Assembly: GCA_963514095.1 (NCBI GenBank)
Contig: OY741281.1
Coordinates: forward strand, 14,102,882-14,166,881
From: Eutrigla gurnardus
Lineage: Eukaryota; Chordata; Actinopteri; Perciformes; Triglidae
Reading direction: 5' to 3'
Length of the DNA stretch: 64,000 bases
The notes beneath the pieces were generated by a model. It was not told the DNA's origin and did not search any database. It saw only the letters and a list, made by a program, of their open reading frames with translations. This document shows positions 1 through 11,378 of this stretch, in pieces. Numbering within the stretch: position 1 is the stretch's first letter; every line of letters starts with the position of its first letter. A program made the translations under genes and the position numbers.

Positions 1-754
1 TTTGATAAAGTTGAACTAAACGATGATTAATAAGAATTAAGTGATTGTAATGTATTGTCTTTACTCACACACCTTATGAAAGAGGGCGTATTGAGTATAC
101 GGAAACACAGAAGGGCTGGTGGAAAGTACCGAGAAGGCCGAGCGAACAGGCATGGCTGAGAAAATGGGAAGTATCTGAATATTTGTTTATCTAAATATTT
201 ATTTTGGCCCTAGGTTTGATCTTAAGCACAGAACGGTTTTGCCCTCTGTAGCTCCATCCAGTCATCCTCCTGCTAACTGGGAATATAATGGAGGATGGTT
301 ATATAGGAATGGTGAGCTACTTTAGAGAAGTAAACATTCACCATTGATTGGTGGGGGCCATTACATCACTCGACTGAAGCGTGGAGATTCCCTCGACCCC
401 TAAGCTCTACTCCTCTGGCTCCAAACAGCTGGCACACAACGCGATGGGGGGTTCAGTGAATGTTGGAGATCATTGCGTTGGCATTCAATCCTCGGAGAGA
501 TACTGTTGCCTATTTTGGAGATATTTGAACTTTTTTGCATTCTTAGTTCCAGCCTTGATTTGTCTGAATACAAGGAGGCTGTGAGTGGAAGAACAATAGG
601 AAAATAGGGAAGTGATACAAGTAAGTTGTTAATACTGCATTTATAACATCGGGTTGGTATTATTGTTTTGTTGTGAAAGCTTCAGTATAACTGAAATAAA
701 GTAATCTATCAACAGTAAACGTTTTAGTTTGTCTGTGTTCAATATGATTGGTTT
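1..754. other. gene-free AT-rich stretch
   Basis: I see no coding signal here: the only open frame (381-584) is 67 codons long with no recognisable domain. An AATAAA hexamer at 695-700 is not preceded by any exon-like sequence, so I do not call it a polyadenylation site. The stretch ends directly at an inverted terminal repeat. Confidence 0.6.
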
Positions 755-1329
755 TCTTTAAAGGAGTCATCACCTGGTTTTATACGTATCCAGCCCCCCT
801 TGGATCGCTTTGGATCAATTCGTAAAACTTATTAGAAAAAAAAAAAAAAATTTTAATCAAACATTGAGCTTGTTCTGACCCTTTTTCGTACCGCGATTTT
901 ATCACGCGAGATTACGCGCGAGGTTTTGACTGGTCCGGATGTGCATTGTATAATATGTAATGAGGCGCGCGTTGATTCGCCGCAGGAAGGACAGAGCCGG
1001 GGGGGCTTGCCTGCATGCAGACTCCAAAACATAATGGCGGCGCTTCGGAGATTTCAGGTAGCGGACGGGGCGGGGTTGGGTGGTGAAAGAGGGGTGGGCT
1101 TATGCAAGTAGCCGCCACGGTGACGTCACCGAAGGCGCAGAATCAAAATCTCGTGCTTTAGGAATGCACACCCTTGTGTGCTATTCCTGTTCGGAAAAAG
1201 AGCAGAAGCGAAAAAACGGCGCCACTTTCAAACTCCAGCCTTTCAGGCAAGTTTCAACTGAGGTCAAACACAGATATGCATGTTTTAACAAGAGAAATTG
1301 CGATTTCCAGGTGATGACTCCTTTAAAGA
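755..1329. mobile_element. CpG-rich MITE-like element with 23-bp perfect terminal inverted repeats
   Basis: Positions 755-777 and 1307-1329 are exact reverse complements (23 bp, core GGAGTCATCACCTGG). Both ends contain TTTAAA, so a TTAA or TTTAAA target duplication is possible; this would fit a non-autonomous piggyBac-like or similar cut-and-paste element, but the palindromic flank makes the boundary ambiguous. The 529-bp interior has no transposase frame and is unusually CpG-rich between about 890 and 1150. It holds a YY1-like core (near 1034-1041), a GC box (1067-1075), a palindromic CRE (1119-1130) and a small hairpin (1160-1188). I recall teleost repeats with similar 'tttaaaggggtcat' ends, which supports a repeat-family origin. 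A 97-codon frame runs out through the right terminus and is probably incidental. Confidence 0.7.
1119..1130. promoter_or_regulatory. palindromic CRE/ATF-type motif
   Basis: GGTGACGTCACC is a perfect 12-bp palindrome containing the full cAMP-response element TGACGTCA. A GC box lies about 45 bp upstream at 1067-1075, inside the same CpG-rich interior of the inverted-repeat element. The motif is seen directly; binding or promoter activity is inference. Confidence 0.4.
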
Positions 1330-2812
1330 CTCACGTAGCCTCGGCTAAGCCAAGTCGAAGGCTCAAAAAATGACATTTCCTTGGCAGCAAAAGTTTCTTG
1401 CAGCTTAAATAAATTCCAGCAACTAGTACAACTGTTGCTATTTTATTTTTGCACAGTTTATTGAAGTTCAGGCCACCGTAAACAGTAAAACAACAGTAAA
1501 ACCATACACTTAATTAATGTATTATTATTAAATAACAAAGCAACCGACTCCTGTCAGAAAACAGCCATTTTCATCACTGATGGTTACCAAACGCTTCATT
1601 CTATCAACAGTTTTAGTGGGTTTTGGATTATTAAACTGCATATATGGGCTTATTTTGGTGGAGAAATGGTATAAAGTGGCTGGTGAGAAGGGAGTGGGCA
1701 AGGATTTAGGAAGAAGATGTTAATAGCTGGATGAGTCACCTTCAAGTCAGTCTGATTAGAAACTTGCTCTATAAGTAAATAGGTAGGTTGATCTTTAATT
1801 TAAGGGTAACAATTACCAAATGGAAAGGTTTTAAAGTGGTACCCAAACTTCCCTTTACTTCCATTGTATTTAATGGCAGTAGAAATCTCAGAGATGGATG
1901 GATACCTCTTAATGGAGGACATCTTTTGTGTGAACCAACTCTTAGGTGCTTTCAAAGGAATCAGTGAGGACGACATAAAGCAGCAAAACGTTGGGTTCAG
2001 GAAAACGCTTTGGGACATCTTGAACACAGCGGTCTCATGATCCTGTGGTAGTTTGATCCATCTACCTCCCCACCCACCATCAGTGTTCTTTCTCAATATT
2101 GAATACGTCACTAGCTTTGGCTGTCGCATAGTCAAGAGGATATGTTAAATCAATGAGTCAACCATGAAAAAGGCTCTTAATTAACTTTCCATTGGCACCG
2201 TTTACAAGCTGAGCAACACAAAAAAATGTAAAGTTCACATATAAGAATCACTAGTTTTCAATTTTGTGACTATTTCCCAATCTGCTGTGGGAATGGGTAG
2301 AAAAATCATGCTGAGTGCAGAAACAATCCTGTGAGAATATATTAAGTTATAAACGTCTTTTAATATAAACACTGAAACTAAATATAAGTTGCTAGGCAGC
2401 AATATGAACCTGTTACATACGCACATAACAAAAACATCTGTAGGATGAGTTACGGCGAACATCTTGACAAAAGCAGATCCACTCTTCACTTACAGAACTA
2501 ATTAAAAAACAACATTGGCTCGGTGAGGAGAATCCGTAGCGTTCTCCTGCAGCCAACGAACTGACTGTTGTTGGCTGCCGTCCCTGAGCCAAGTTAAGTG
2601 TGTGTGTGCCTGTTATTGTGCGATTGTTTGGACTTTTCAGCCATCTGATGCCACAAGAACCTGGCCAGCCAGCAGAGGTTTGCTTTTGGCTGCTATGACG
2701 CCTGCTACTTGACACTCCCGTCAGATTTATCTCCCCTCTTGTAAAACAGCATGCGACTTGTTCTCTCCTTCCAGAAAAGTAAGTGAGCCCACAGAGATTT
2801 CTCCCACTCAGG

Positions 2813-2814
<2 letters not shown>
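1330..2814. other. gene-free unique sequence
   Basis: AT-rich sequence with no exon-like open frame of note. Minus-strand frames at 1800-2135 and 2235-2489 have no recognisable domain. I see no repeat family here, and I see no function. Confidence 0.5.

Positions 2815-2898
<84 letters not shown>
2815..2898. repeat. (AC)42 microsatellite
   Basis: An uninterrupted run of AC dinucleotides, 84 bp long. The purity implies high mutability, so its length is likely to vary between individuals. Apparent cysteine/valine-rich frames across it are translated microsatellite. Confidence 0.97.
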
Positions 2899-2900
<2 letters not shown>

Positions 2901-4075
2901 TCCCATATAATAGCTGGAGCAAATTTTGTTAACCCCTACGTGTAACCGGAGACGAAGCCTACGAGCACGGAGCGACACATGGGCGGCACTTGAGCAGGTA
3001 GACTTGCCATCTGGTTCCAACACATGGGGTGGAACACTTGTCTTTGGATCCTGAAAGTGGTGATTTCATTTTCATGCTCTGCTGCCTGTGGTTATTGTAG
3101 CGCGCAGCGGTGGGATACTGGCGTCGGCCTGGCTGCTTCAGAGCCAGTTCGGACCAGACTGCAGAGGGGTCGCAAAGGTGTCTGCATTCGTTTCTACAGG
3201 GAGGGAAGGGGAAGCGAGTCCTGCTAATGAACTCACCTCATTACTATTCATGCAGCCTTTGAATACATCCTCTACCTCTGCTCCTTTAACCTAATGGCTC
3301 TTAATGTCAATTGCTATCAGCTAAAAATCCCTTGTTGAGATCTTGCACTGTCAGCTAGGACTCTTGGGAAGTCTGTTCAGTTCTTTCACTAGTAATACTG
3401 CATTGGCATGCTTTATTTAACTTTAATCTGCAGGTTTCTGTTGGGAGATTTTTGTCCTAGTCTGGTGCAAGCGCTAGTGTAATACTGAGTGGCATCTCTA
3501 TCTTTGATTCAAAAGGAGCTATGATTAAAACAGAGTTGTTAAGCATTTCGTAGCGTCCTGTCGGATTTGGTAAAATGTTTTTAAATAGGCTTACCATTTC
3601 ATCACTATTACTTTCTTACTGCTGTTTCTAATTTTAGGGAAACTGGAGTATTTTTTAACCTGGGTCCACTCAAAACTGTTGCCAATCTTTTTTCTTCTTT
3701 TTTTAGCTATAATTCTGTAGCAAGCTTGTATGCTAAATCAACGGCTACATTTAATTGAAAGTTATACCTTGTAAGTCCGCCAATATGCAAAGGCCACCAT
3801 TCGTTGTGACCCGCCGACCTGCCGGGACATGTCCCTGCAGCCTCTACACTACAAGTGGTAGCATACCAATCTACTGTGCTATCTAAGTGGGCGCTATAAG
3901 CAGAACTACGTCCTTGATGTTTGGGAGCATTTAGTTTTGTGTGCAGATGAACAGGCAGCTTGAAGGAGATCCCTATGCAGTTTGCTGCAATAACTAATCT
4001 TATGACTTGGATAACAGGTGCTGGTTACATTTTAAATGTGTAAGAAAGTACAGTTAAGGCAGCCTTAGTTTTGGT
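2899..4075. other. gene-free unique sequence
   Basis: Mixed-composition sequence with short overlapping frames at 3024-3294 and no domain. No repeat family was recognised. Confidence 0.5.
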
Positions 4076-4165
4076 TTTCCAAACAGGGCCAGACTATCTA
4101 TTCCCTCTGCTTAGTCTTGATGCTAAGCTAAGCTGACAGGCTTCTGTCATGTAGTCAACTGACTC
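4076..4165. mobile_element. degraded fragment of the teleost 'ctaagctaagct' fold-back repeat
   Basis: The segment around 4085-4150 reads as a diverged copy of the inner part of the fold-back family seen nearly complete at 17,925-18,394: a 'gccaga...ttccctctgcttagtcttgatgc' section followed by the diagnostic CTAAGCTAAGCT core. No terminal inverted repeat or target duplication could be placed, so this is a truncated or eroded copy with approximate boundaries. Confidence 0.5.
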
Positions 4166-5089
4166 TCGGCATGATGGAGGAAAAGCATATTTACCAAAAA
4201 TATTCATTAATTTGTCCAGAATTAATGGAAAATGAGTTCTAAATCATCTAAAAGTGTCAAGAATTACACATCCTCACGCTACAGACAAATGTAGATGTCT
4301 ATCAGAAGTCTGTCTGTGATAGATTTCCATGAAAGCAGCTCTAGGACATGACCCAAGAGATTTTAGAAATGTCTGCGGAATCATGTACTGTATATCCTTC
4401 ATGTTTCCCTTCCTCACTTATCCTCTCTTTAACACCGTCTCCCTCTTACCTCCCACCGTCTCTGTGTGTGGCGTACTGTGAAACAGATGGCGAGGGCAAG
4501 GATGACCGCCAGACAGAAGGAGGGAGAGAGCGAGAGGCAGAAAGCGACGTGGTAGGGAAGTGGGAAACCATATCCAGAGGGTGAGAGACAGAGAAGCAGA
4601 GAGGTAGCAGATGTGTAAAACACAAACGACCTTGTGGAGTTTGCGTCTCATTCTTGGCGGGCTCCGATCAAACCCCCGATTGCTCTCACTGTGCACATCA
4701 GAGGCTGAGCGACGCCCCCAGTGAGTTACCCTGGGCATCCTATACGGCTCATTAGCAGTCTGATTAAGGCATGTTTATTTATGGAAAACAGGCATTATTT
4801 GCAGTAGTAGCTGAGCCTTCACACTGGATTTATATTTTCATTTGATTCAACCAGGCAACTCATTCAGGACAAATTCTTATTCATAACAGCGACATATAGA
4901 CCACAGGGGAGCAGGTCCAGGTGTACAGGTGTACTCTAGGGTGTGTGTGTGAGGGAAAACTCCCCGAGCCCAGATAGTGGGACACTGATGACCTTATCTG
5001 TTACATGCTTCCTGCCCACCCACCCCCGCATTTCTCCACGGACTCCAACGCCTCGTATCTTGTCGAGCCTCACCCACCCCCTTCACACA
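4166..5089. other. gene-free stretch with pyrimidine and purine tracts
   Basis: A pyrimidine-rich segment (about 4400-4465) is followed by a purine-rich one (about 4500-4600), which produces long but meaningless open frames on both strands. The rest is unique sequence with no recognised element. Confidence 0.5.
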
Positions 5090-5860
5090 ACACTGACAGC
5101 CATGTGGTTTGCAGCTGAATAATGAATATGAATTGATAATGAGCATCTTTTACTTTAATGTGCCATGTGAAAATAATGATTGTGGACACGTGCGTGCTTA
5201 TGTTATTTGTAACATAATGTATTCACTCCACAGGGCTTATTGGAGCCACCGGTCTAAGGCCGGTCGTCCCCCAAGGTAAAATGAAAGATTATCTCGGTCG
5301 AGTCATTCGTTCAACTTGGCTGTATGAATGCCACCGCATGATAACCTTTGTCCTGTACGTCCTTTCCTTCTGTAACTCAGAACAATGGCATCTTGATTAC
5401 CTCTCACCGCAGGAAATGCATCCACACAGTGAATATTGTGTTTCTGTCGGGTTTTAACGGCTGCACCTTTCCATCCGATCCCGATCTAACTGTGCGATGT
5501 GCAACAACGCGGTGAGATTAAAGCGTACTCCCCAACACTCTCTTCCACCTCTAACATTACGGGGCCCTCCACTCCAGCAAACGGTAATTGGATCAATTGA
5601 AATCACCGTGTTGCTGTAATGAGGTTAGCAGGCTTCACTGAGCTCCTTTGAGGGCACTTTGTTTTATTTTCACTGATTGCATCAGGCAGGTAAGGCACAG
5701 CGTAATGATGCTTTGCCTCTGCAGCTGGTGATGCTATCTCCCCCCCCATGTAGACTGGGAACGTCTTTATCAGCCAATGACACCATTAAGATTGGCATCT
5801 CCAGACAATGCATGTGTGCTTAATAGGCTGCTAAACTAATTGCAAAATCAGGGAGGATAA
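5090..5860. other. candidate conserved non-coding block
   Basis: This stretch is free of recognised repeats and is rich in homeodomain-type words, for example TAATGAATATGAATTGATAATGAG-like sequence near 5120 and a block at 5580-5640 with GGTAATTGGATCAATTG and TGTAATGAGG. No frame resembles an exon. Such composition is typical of developmental enhancers in vertebrate gene deserts, but conservation cannot be judged from one sequence. Confidence 0.3.
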
Positions 5861-7345
5861 ACACGAGTTGTGACCACATTCTCACTTGTAACATCGTTGC
5901 CTCACAGCTTGGGTTGTTGGACCTGCGAGTTAGCATGTCCTGCTATTTTAGCTAACAATTTTTGTTAATCTGTCTCTTCTGGCTGTCATTTTGTTGTTTC
6001 ATATTTGACATACACCCATTGCCAAAGTCAACGCAGCATGCTCTGATATTAGCATTATCAAGTAAGATCTGTGGTGCGGGAAGTTTTGGGTCACATTTCA
6101 GGTCCAACTCTGGATGTAATAACTGTGTGAAAACTGCACTAGATTCCCTCTGTCAAAATATCTGAACATTACAAAAGCACTATGCGAGAAAAGTAGAACT
6201 CTGAGTACTTTTGAATGCACCTTGAAAGATGTATAAAGGTGAAAGGAGCACGAGAGGTTGAGGAGAGGGGGCAGCGCAGTGGAAGGGAGAGCCTCCCCTG
6301 AGCTACGCCGTATGATGTCTGATTGACAGGCTACACGCTAAGCTCACCTGAGCCTCTGACCTCTCTTTTTACATCTCTCTGTCACTCTTCCCCTCCTTCC
6401 TTCTCTTCTTTTTTTTCTATTTTTCTGAGAGCGGGGAAACCCGAGGAGGGTCAGATCCAGGGTGGAATGGCTTCGGGCTGCGACCTGCTCTAAGGGGGGT
6501 CACTGGGACACAAAGGCCATTCAGGTAAACCGCTCTGAGCAGGCCTGAGACAGACAGGCTCCCGGTGCAGATAACACTGAGGCTAACGTACTGAGAACGC
6601 CACCAGACTCGGCCGCGGTGAGTGCTCAGGGTGGGTGAGGTGTGTGAGTTGTTTGAATCAGTGAAAGAAAAGGGAAAACAGAGAGACAGGTGAGTAAACA
6701 CAATGCTCCGAGAGCCCTGCTGAACTTTCCTGACATGACTACACCAGTGTTGAAAATATTCTATAGAAAAGCAGTAATCCTCTTTATGGACGCTAATCTT
6801 GGGCAAATTCAGAACTTACAAGCCACATAAGAGGGCTTGAAACGCTCTCTCCCCACACTTGCTCCAAACTGTATAAGAACTCTCTGCTAGGAATCAATAT
6901 GCTTTTTGATTGGTAACTCTTCAGCCAAGTGCTGCAGACGGAATGTTGATGAGTGACGGAGACGTCCACGTGAATTGCAGCAGGAAAGTCACCCTTTTAA
7001 CCATATCTCCTATCTCCCTAACTGGCCGTCTTGTCTAAGGGCTGAGTAGCTTCAGCAGACGGAGTCTTATTTAAGGAGCTGCTGTCTCACAGCTTAGTGG
7101 GTCTTCCGTTAGCAGGTCCTCCCTGTATTTGGGTGCCTTTTACTGGATTTTCTGGTTTTCCTGCACCCTAAGACGTGACTGTCAGGTATTGGGAATGCTC
7201 TTGGCTCAAGCCTCCAGAACTGGAGTTGGATAGGTCAAAAGGACACATTTACCTGTGTGGGCAAATGAAGAAAAAATGTCCAAAAAGTTTTTGGGCAAGA
7301 TTGTACAATATTTATCTGAACCATCATGAACTCCATATTTGTTTC
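5861..7345. other. gene-free unique sequence
   Basis: No recognised gene or complete repeat. The minus-strand frame at 6417-6806 (129 codons) has no domain and begins in a pyrimidine tract. A short TTAGC-rich patch near 5925-5960 could be an eroded repeat but is too short to assign. Confidence 0.45.
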
Positions 7346-7440
7346 CCTTTACGCAGAGCCAGGCTAGCTGTTTCCAGTCTTTATGCCAAGCTAAGCTAAT
7401 CGCTTCATATTTGGCGTACGGACATGAGAGTGGTAATGGA
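7346..7440. mobile_element. half-copy of the teleost fold-back repeat
   Basis: The string from 'gcagagccaggctagctgtttccagtcttta' through 'gccaagctaagctaat...ggacatgagagtggtaa' closely matches the remembered right half of the fold-back family. Relatives are at 17,925-18,394 and 63,731-64,000. Only one arm is evident, so the copy is truncated; the end near 7440 is approximate and diverged sequence may extend to about 7495. Confidence 0.65.
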
Positions 7441-8090
7441 ATAATGCAATAAGTGAATTGAACATAGTTTCCAGCAAAATATCACCATTCCTTAAAAACA
7501 AATAGCACAATGGTTGGGTAAAGTCACATCTTGTCCACGTTGTCTTAATGTTGTGCAAACCGGTTTTAGATCTTCAAGCTGCCAGATGTGTGAACATCAG
7601 TGTAAATGTGCATCTGTCTGTCTGTGTGATGGACTGGCAGCCTGTCCAGAGTGTTTCCTTAATGAACAGTAAACCACAAGGACTAAAATCTGTAACTTCA
7701 ATCCACGCATTGAGAAAACTGTGTGTTTGTGTCAAAGTGTATGAATTGTAAGAGGGCTCTAGAAAGGTCCTCTGTTGGCTCGGAGCAATAACACTCAGCT
7801 GCCACGTGGATGGGACTCCAGAGACCACTGTCCCATCTCAAAGGTTCTTTAAAGTGTCACTGTGGACCATTAGCATAGAGTGGGCTGCTCACCTCGGGCT
7901 GCTTCCACATTTCAGTCTTGCCACAAAGCCACAGTGATGAAATGTTATCTGTAGCTAAACTGTAGGTTTGAATCCGACTCTCCACCCCCCCTCATCCATC
8001 TTCCCCGTCTCCCTCCTCCTCATTTCTCCGAGCAGGTTTCACTCTTGTGCCTGTCATTCTTCTGCCTTTTGTATCTGTGGGCCTTTTTGC
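7441..8090. other. gene-free unique sequence
   Basis: No exon-like frame. A B-box-like word near 7970 (ggtttgaatcc) lacks a matching A box, so I do not call a SINE. The frames at 7548-7828 overlap on opposite strands and carry no domain. Confidence 0.45.
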
Positions 8091-8287
8091 TATTGAATGC
8101 CGCTCTCTCTCTCTCCCTCCCCCCACCCCTCTCCCCTCTTTCTCCCGTCTCCTCCCCTGCTCTCCCTCACTCACTCATTCACTCTAGGGCCTAATTATGA
8201 GATAGCTTCGAATAAATACATTTATTTTTTTCCTCCTCTTGCGAGGGGAGAGAAAACCTTGCTCCACTTTTTTTTTTTTTTTTTTTT
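8091..8287. repeat. pyrimidine-rich low-complexity tract ending in poly-T
   Basis: About 8100-8185 is almost pure C/T, with TC and CACT microrepeats. A run of 20 T occupies 8268-8287. The intervening sequence contains AATAAATACATTTATT. Frames through it are low-complexity artefacts. Confidence 0.8.
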
Positions 8288-10390
8288 GACGGTAGGTTGA
8301 ATTCTAGACTCAAGGAGGTTTTATTCAGCGAAGTCCTTCTGCAGATCGGATTGGATGGGAGATTTCCTGGGTGCAGTAATTGTGTCTCATGAATTCTTAC
8401 TGTAATGCTGGGTAGCTAAACAGGCTACGCAATTAGAGGACTGAGCCCTGAATAGACTGCCTAATCAGGGGACAAAAGCTGTGGCTCAGAGGCCATTAGG
8501 CCCGGAGGAAGTGCTCCTATTGTAAGGAGTGGTCTGTGATGCCTTCATCTTCTTCCAATCCGGTTGGGGAAGAAACCTTGTAGGGGGGGCTTTACTGCTC
8601 AATTCCTAAAAGAAATTGCCTGGAATACCTTTAGCTTTTAGTGCAAACAATTGGTTGCATCCTGTTTGGGATTATGCAAAGTCAACAGTGGATTTCAAAA
8701 CTTTCAATATGTTTTTTCCTAAACCGTTGTGTTGTGCTGTCTGGGATGTTTGTGAAACCATAAGTAGCTATAGTTAGCGTCCATATAAAGTGCTCAAATG
8801 CGAGAAGATCCTCAATGGCTGCTCTCAGAGACGTCAAGGGCATCGAGAGACACCGTCTCCCCCGCCGTCCCTCCTCCACCTCCACTTCCTCCTCCTCCTG
8901 TTCGGTATGTGCCCCAGCAGCCCACACACTCCTCCAAACTGCCGACTCAGGAGTCTGCGAGACCTTTCTGCCATCTGGGAAGGATGGAGGAAGGAAGAGA
9001 ATAGACGATCCTAACATTATCTATCCCCTTGCCTTTTCCCTTCTCCCTCTCTCCCCCTCTCCCCTCTGCAAGCTTTATCTTTCATCCCGATTAATCACAT
9101 CGTCAGCCAGCCTAGACGGAGAATAAATGAACTCTCCTGGTCATTAAAATTAAGCATTGAATTATTGACATGCAATTAGCCTGCCTTTTTTTTTGTGGGG
9201 AGAAACTGAAAACTTTCTCCTCACGGCGAGAATGGAGAAATAATATGACTGCTGTAGTCATCAGAACAGAAGCAAGTGGGAAAGTGTGGGGAAAAAATTG
9301 CCAGAAATTTTAAAACTTGGAAAATCCTATTTATCACATAATAAGAGGACTACGCCTGGTTCCATCTCATTTAGCCGAGTTTTATTCCCATAAGGAGTGG
9401 TGTCTTGCACTCGTTATCTGCTTCGTTATGGAGCGGCGGCCTCTGGATTATACTGTGGATTATGTTAATGTTGCAGAGACACGTGGACACGCCAACTAAC
9501 ATTTAGGTGATCTCTCCCCACTGTATGTTCCTATGCGCTAAACTTGTTTATCTCTTTTCATTTAGCATTATGCAGATTCACATTCCATTATTATAATAAG
9601 TGAACGGATTGATCCCTAACTCGTAATCCTCTATCACTCAAAACGCAACAACAACAACTTGAAGGAGGAAAATGAAAAAAAAAAAGAAGAAGTAAACAAT
9701 ATATTGTGGAGATGGGCCTACATTTTCCTCTTTTCAGTCACTTCCAATTACAGTGACAATTGCCTCGGTAATTTTATGAATAGCAAGAAACACTTACTGT
9801 GCTTGTTAGTCAAATACACATTCTGCAGCCTTTTCATAGCAGCAGAGCAGGAGTTTGACAAGCTGTTTACGCTAAGCCTGAGTAAATCAAATTCAGAGTT
9901 TGCCTTCCCTCCCCAGTAATCTCATTTTGTTTACCGCTAACGCTAAGTACATTAGCATCTGCAAGGCCTGTCTGTATTCGCTCTATTTACCCCTACTGTA
10001 CTGGCTCTAAGCCAAACAGGGACTAATGTTACGGAATGAGGGTAACCAGCTGTATATTCATGAACAGCTCGCTCCTAATCTGACACCGAGGCAGGGATCC
10101 AGAGTAGGCAGAGCTGCACTCCGGAGTATAAACTGACAGAAGATGTAGTCTTTGCTTAAGTGAATGGAGATATTAACTGCTTTTAAGCTGTAATATTTTC
10201 TTTCCCTCCTCTTGGGTGTTTATGCGCGAAAGTGAGGCATGACAGGAGGGGAAATAGCAAGTCTCCGACTCAGGAAACCAGCAGATACACAGTAGGAAGT
10301 AATGGTTTGGGGTTAGATCATTCCGAAGCGGTTTAGCTACTGGGGGTTTACATAGGAAGTAAGGGTAATTTGAACCTTTAAGTAAGGAGG
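8288..10390. other. gene-free stretch with several candidate conserved non-coding blocks
   Basis: Three sub-blocks look like enhancer-type sequence: 8390-8540 (ATTAGAGG, CTAATCAGG and CCATTAGG words), 9120-9640 (CATTAAAATTAAG, GCAATTAGCC, repeated TTATC/CATTTAGC words) and 9940-10120. Between them lie purine/pyrimidine segments (8860-8900, 9030-9065) that generate the overlapping frames at 8682-9126. None of the frames has domain content. Confidence 0.35.
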
Positions 10391-10660
10391 AAGTGACATC
10401 AGGGTCAAAGTTTGTCAAGTTTCCATGCCTCTTTAGTGTCTTCTCTCCTCGTCTTTCGGGAATGAATGGGGCCAGTATCAGATCTCACCTGTTGTATGCG
10501 TCCTCCTGTTTGTCCACAGTTCCAGGGTCTGACCACGGCCCAGGTTCCCATAACCTACAACCTGGCCTCCGCGCCTCATTAGGCAGCCGCTTCACGGGTG
10601 AACACTGGCCTGGGTGGCAAACAGATGCTGCCGTCTAATGAAACGCCAAACCATAGACAT
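10391..10660 (+). other. possible terminal exon or conserved non-coding block
   Basis: A pyrimidine-rich tract ending TTTGTCCACAG (about 10,510-10,520) resembles a 3' splice site. The frame that starts immediately after it reads FQGLTTAQVPITYNLASAPH and then a TAG stop near 10,580. A second frame stays open to a TAA near 10,636. I do not recognise the peptide, no upstream exon is visible, and no clear polyadenylation signal follows. The segment also holds CATTAGG and CTAATGA words and an inverted CCAGGTT/AACCTGG pair, so a regulatory block is at least as likely. Confidence 0.2.
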
Positions 10661-10975
10661 AATATCTCACATTCAGTATCCCATCTAAGTTAACACTGAA
10701 TAATACACATACAATATAACAAAAAAAAAATGAGCTCATGCTTATCCAACACTTTATTTTCATTCATTTGCTACATGAGACCAGAGCATGATGCACATTT
10801 TGCCAGATTTTGACATCCAAGCTGTCTACACCTCCACGCTCCAACATAAAAGTCAGGAAAACATCCAGATGCCTTTGGCTAATATACATGGATGCATGCT
10901 TTATCTGACTGGCTGCACCACACAGCTGCATGCTCACAATTTAAGGGTTTAACCTACATTTTTGAACACTGGAAG
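10661..10975. other. gene-free spacer before a dispersed repeat
   Basis: Contains a short A-run near 10,720 and otherwise featureless sequence. Part of it may be a diverged upstream extension of the repeat at 10,976-11,258. Confidence 0.4.
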
Positions 10976-11258
10976 GAATGCCAGCGTTGGTCGGTCCACC
11001 ACTTTGGTGCAGTCTGAGATATTTCCACCACTACTGGATCGATCGCCATAAAGATTGGTGAAGTTTTCCATCAGGTTAAATGTCTTTCTTTGCTTTATGA
11101 CCAAATATCTGCAATACTAATGACATCTCTTACAGCCTCAGCTGTGCTTGTGTAGCCGTTAAGCGCTAATTAGCAAATGTTAGCATGCTAACAAGGTAAG
11201 CTGGTGAACAACAGAATACCTGCCATACATCAGCATGTTAGCATCGTCAGCGTGATTT
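10976..11258 (+). mobile_element. TAGC-family dispersed teleost repeat
   Basis: Successive segments match the remembered order of a common teleost repeat: 'ggtccaccactttggt', 'ctactggat.gat.gccat', 'tgaccaaatatctgcaatac', 'taatgacat', 'gcctcagctgtgct', 'gctaattagcaaatgttag' and 'catgttagcat'. No coding capacity is present. The same family recurs at 18,183-18,254, 24,600-24,960, 33,943-34,362 (inverted) and 48,421-48,570. Boundaries are approximate. Confidence 0.65.
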
Positions 11259-11378
11259 CAACTCGGATGCTTTCATAAGGATCCTTTATAGGGCTCTCAT
11301 ATATGATTATAATATCCTGATTATGGGAGAAAATCTATTTCAATAAATGTTGCTATGCATGATCCAATTAAACATTAT

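Noticed and set aside
695..700. AATAAA polyadenylation hexamer
   Set aside because: Common by chance in AT-rich DNA. No upstream exon or downstream GU-rich element stands out.
1080..1373. 97-codon frame inside and beyond the inverted-repeat element
   Set aside because: It runs through the right terminal repeat into flanking DNA, so it cannot be an element-encoded protein as drawn. Cys/Lys-rich by chance.
2413..2922. 169-codon minus-strand frame rich in Cys-Val
   Set aside because: Most of it is the (AC)42 microsatellite read as protein. The same applies to frames over the CA/GT tracts at 12.8, 18.9, 20.1, 29.3, 38.5 and 47.9 kb.
5688..5712. Sequence resembling the start of miR-124 (aaggcac)
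   Set aside because: Agreement stops after the first bases and no hairpin partner is visible.
7960..7985. B-box-like word suggesting a tRNA or SINE
   Set aside because: No A box at the expected distance and no SINE body or tail around it.
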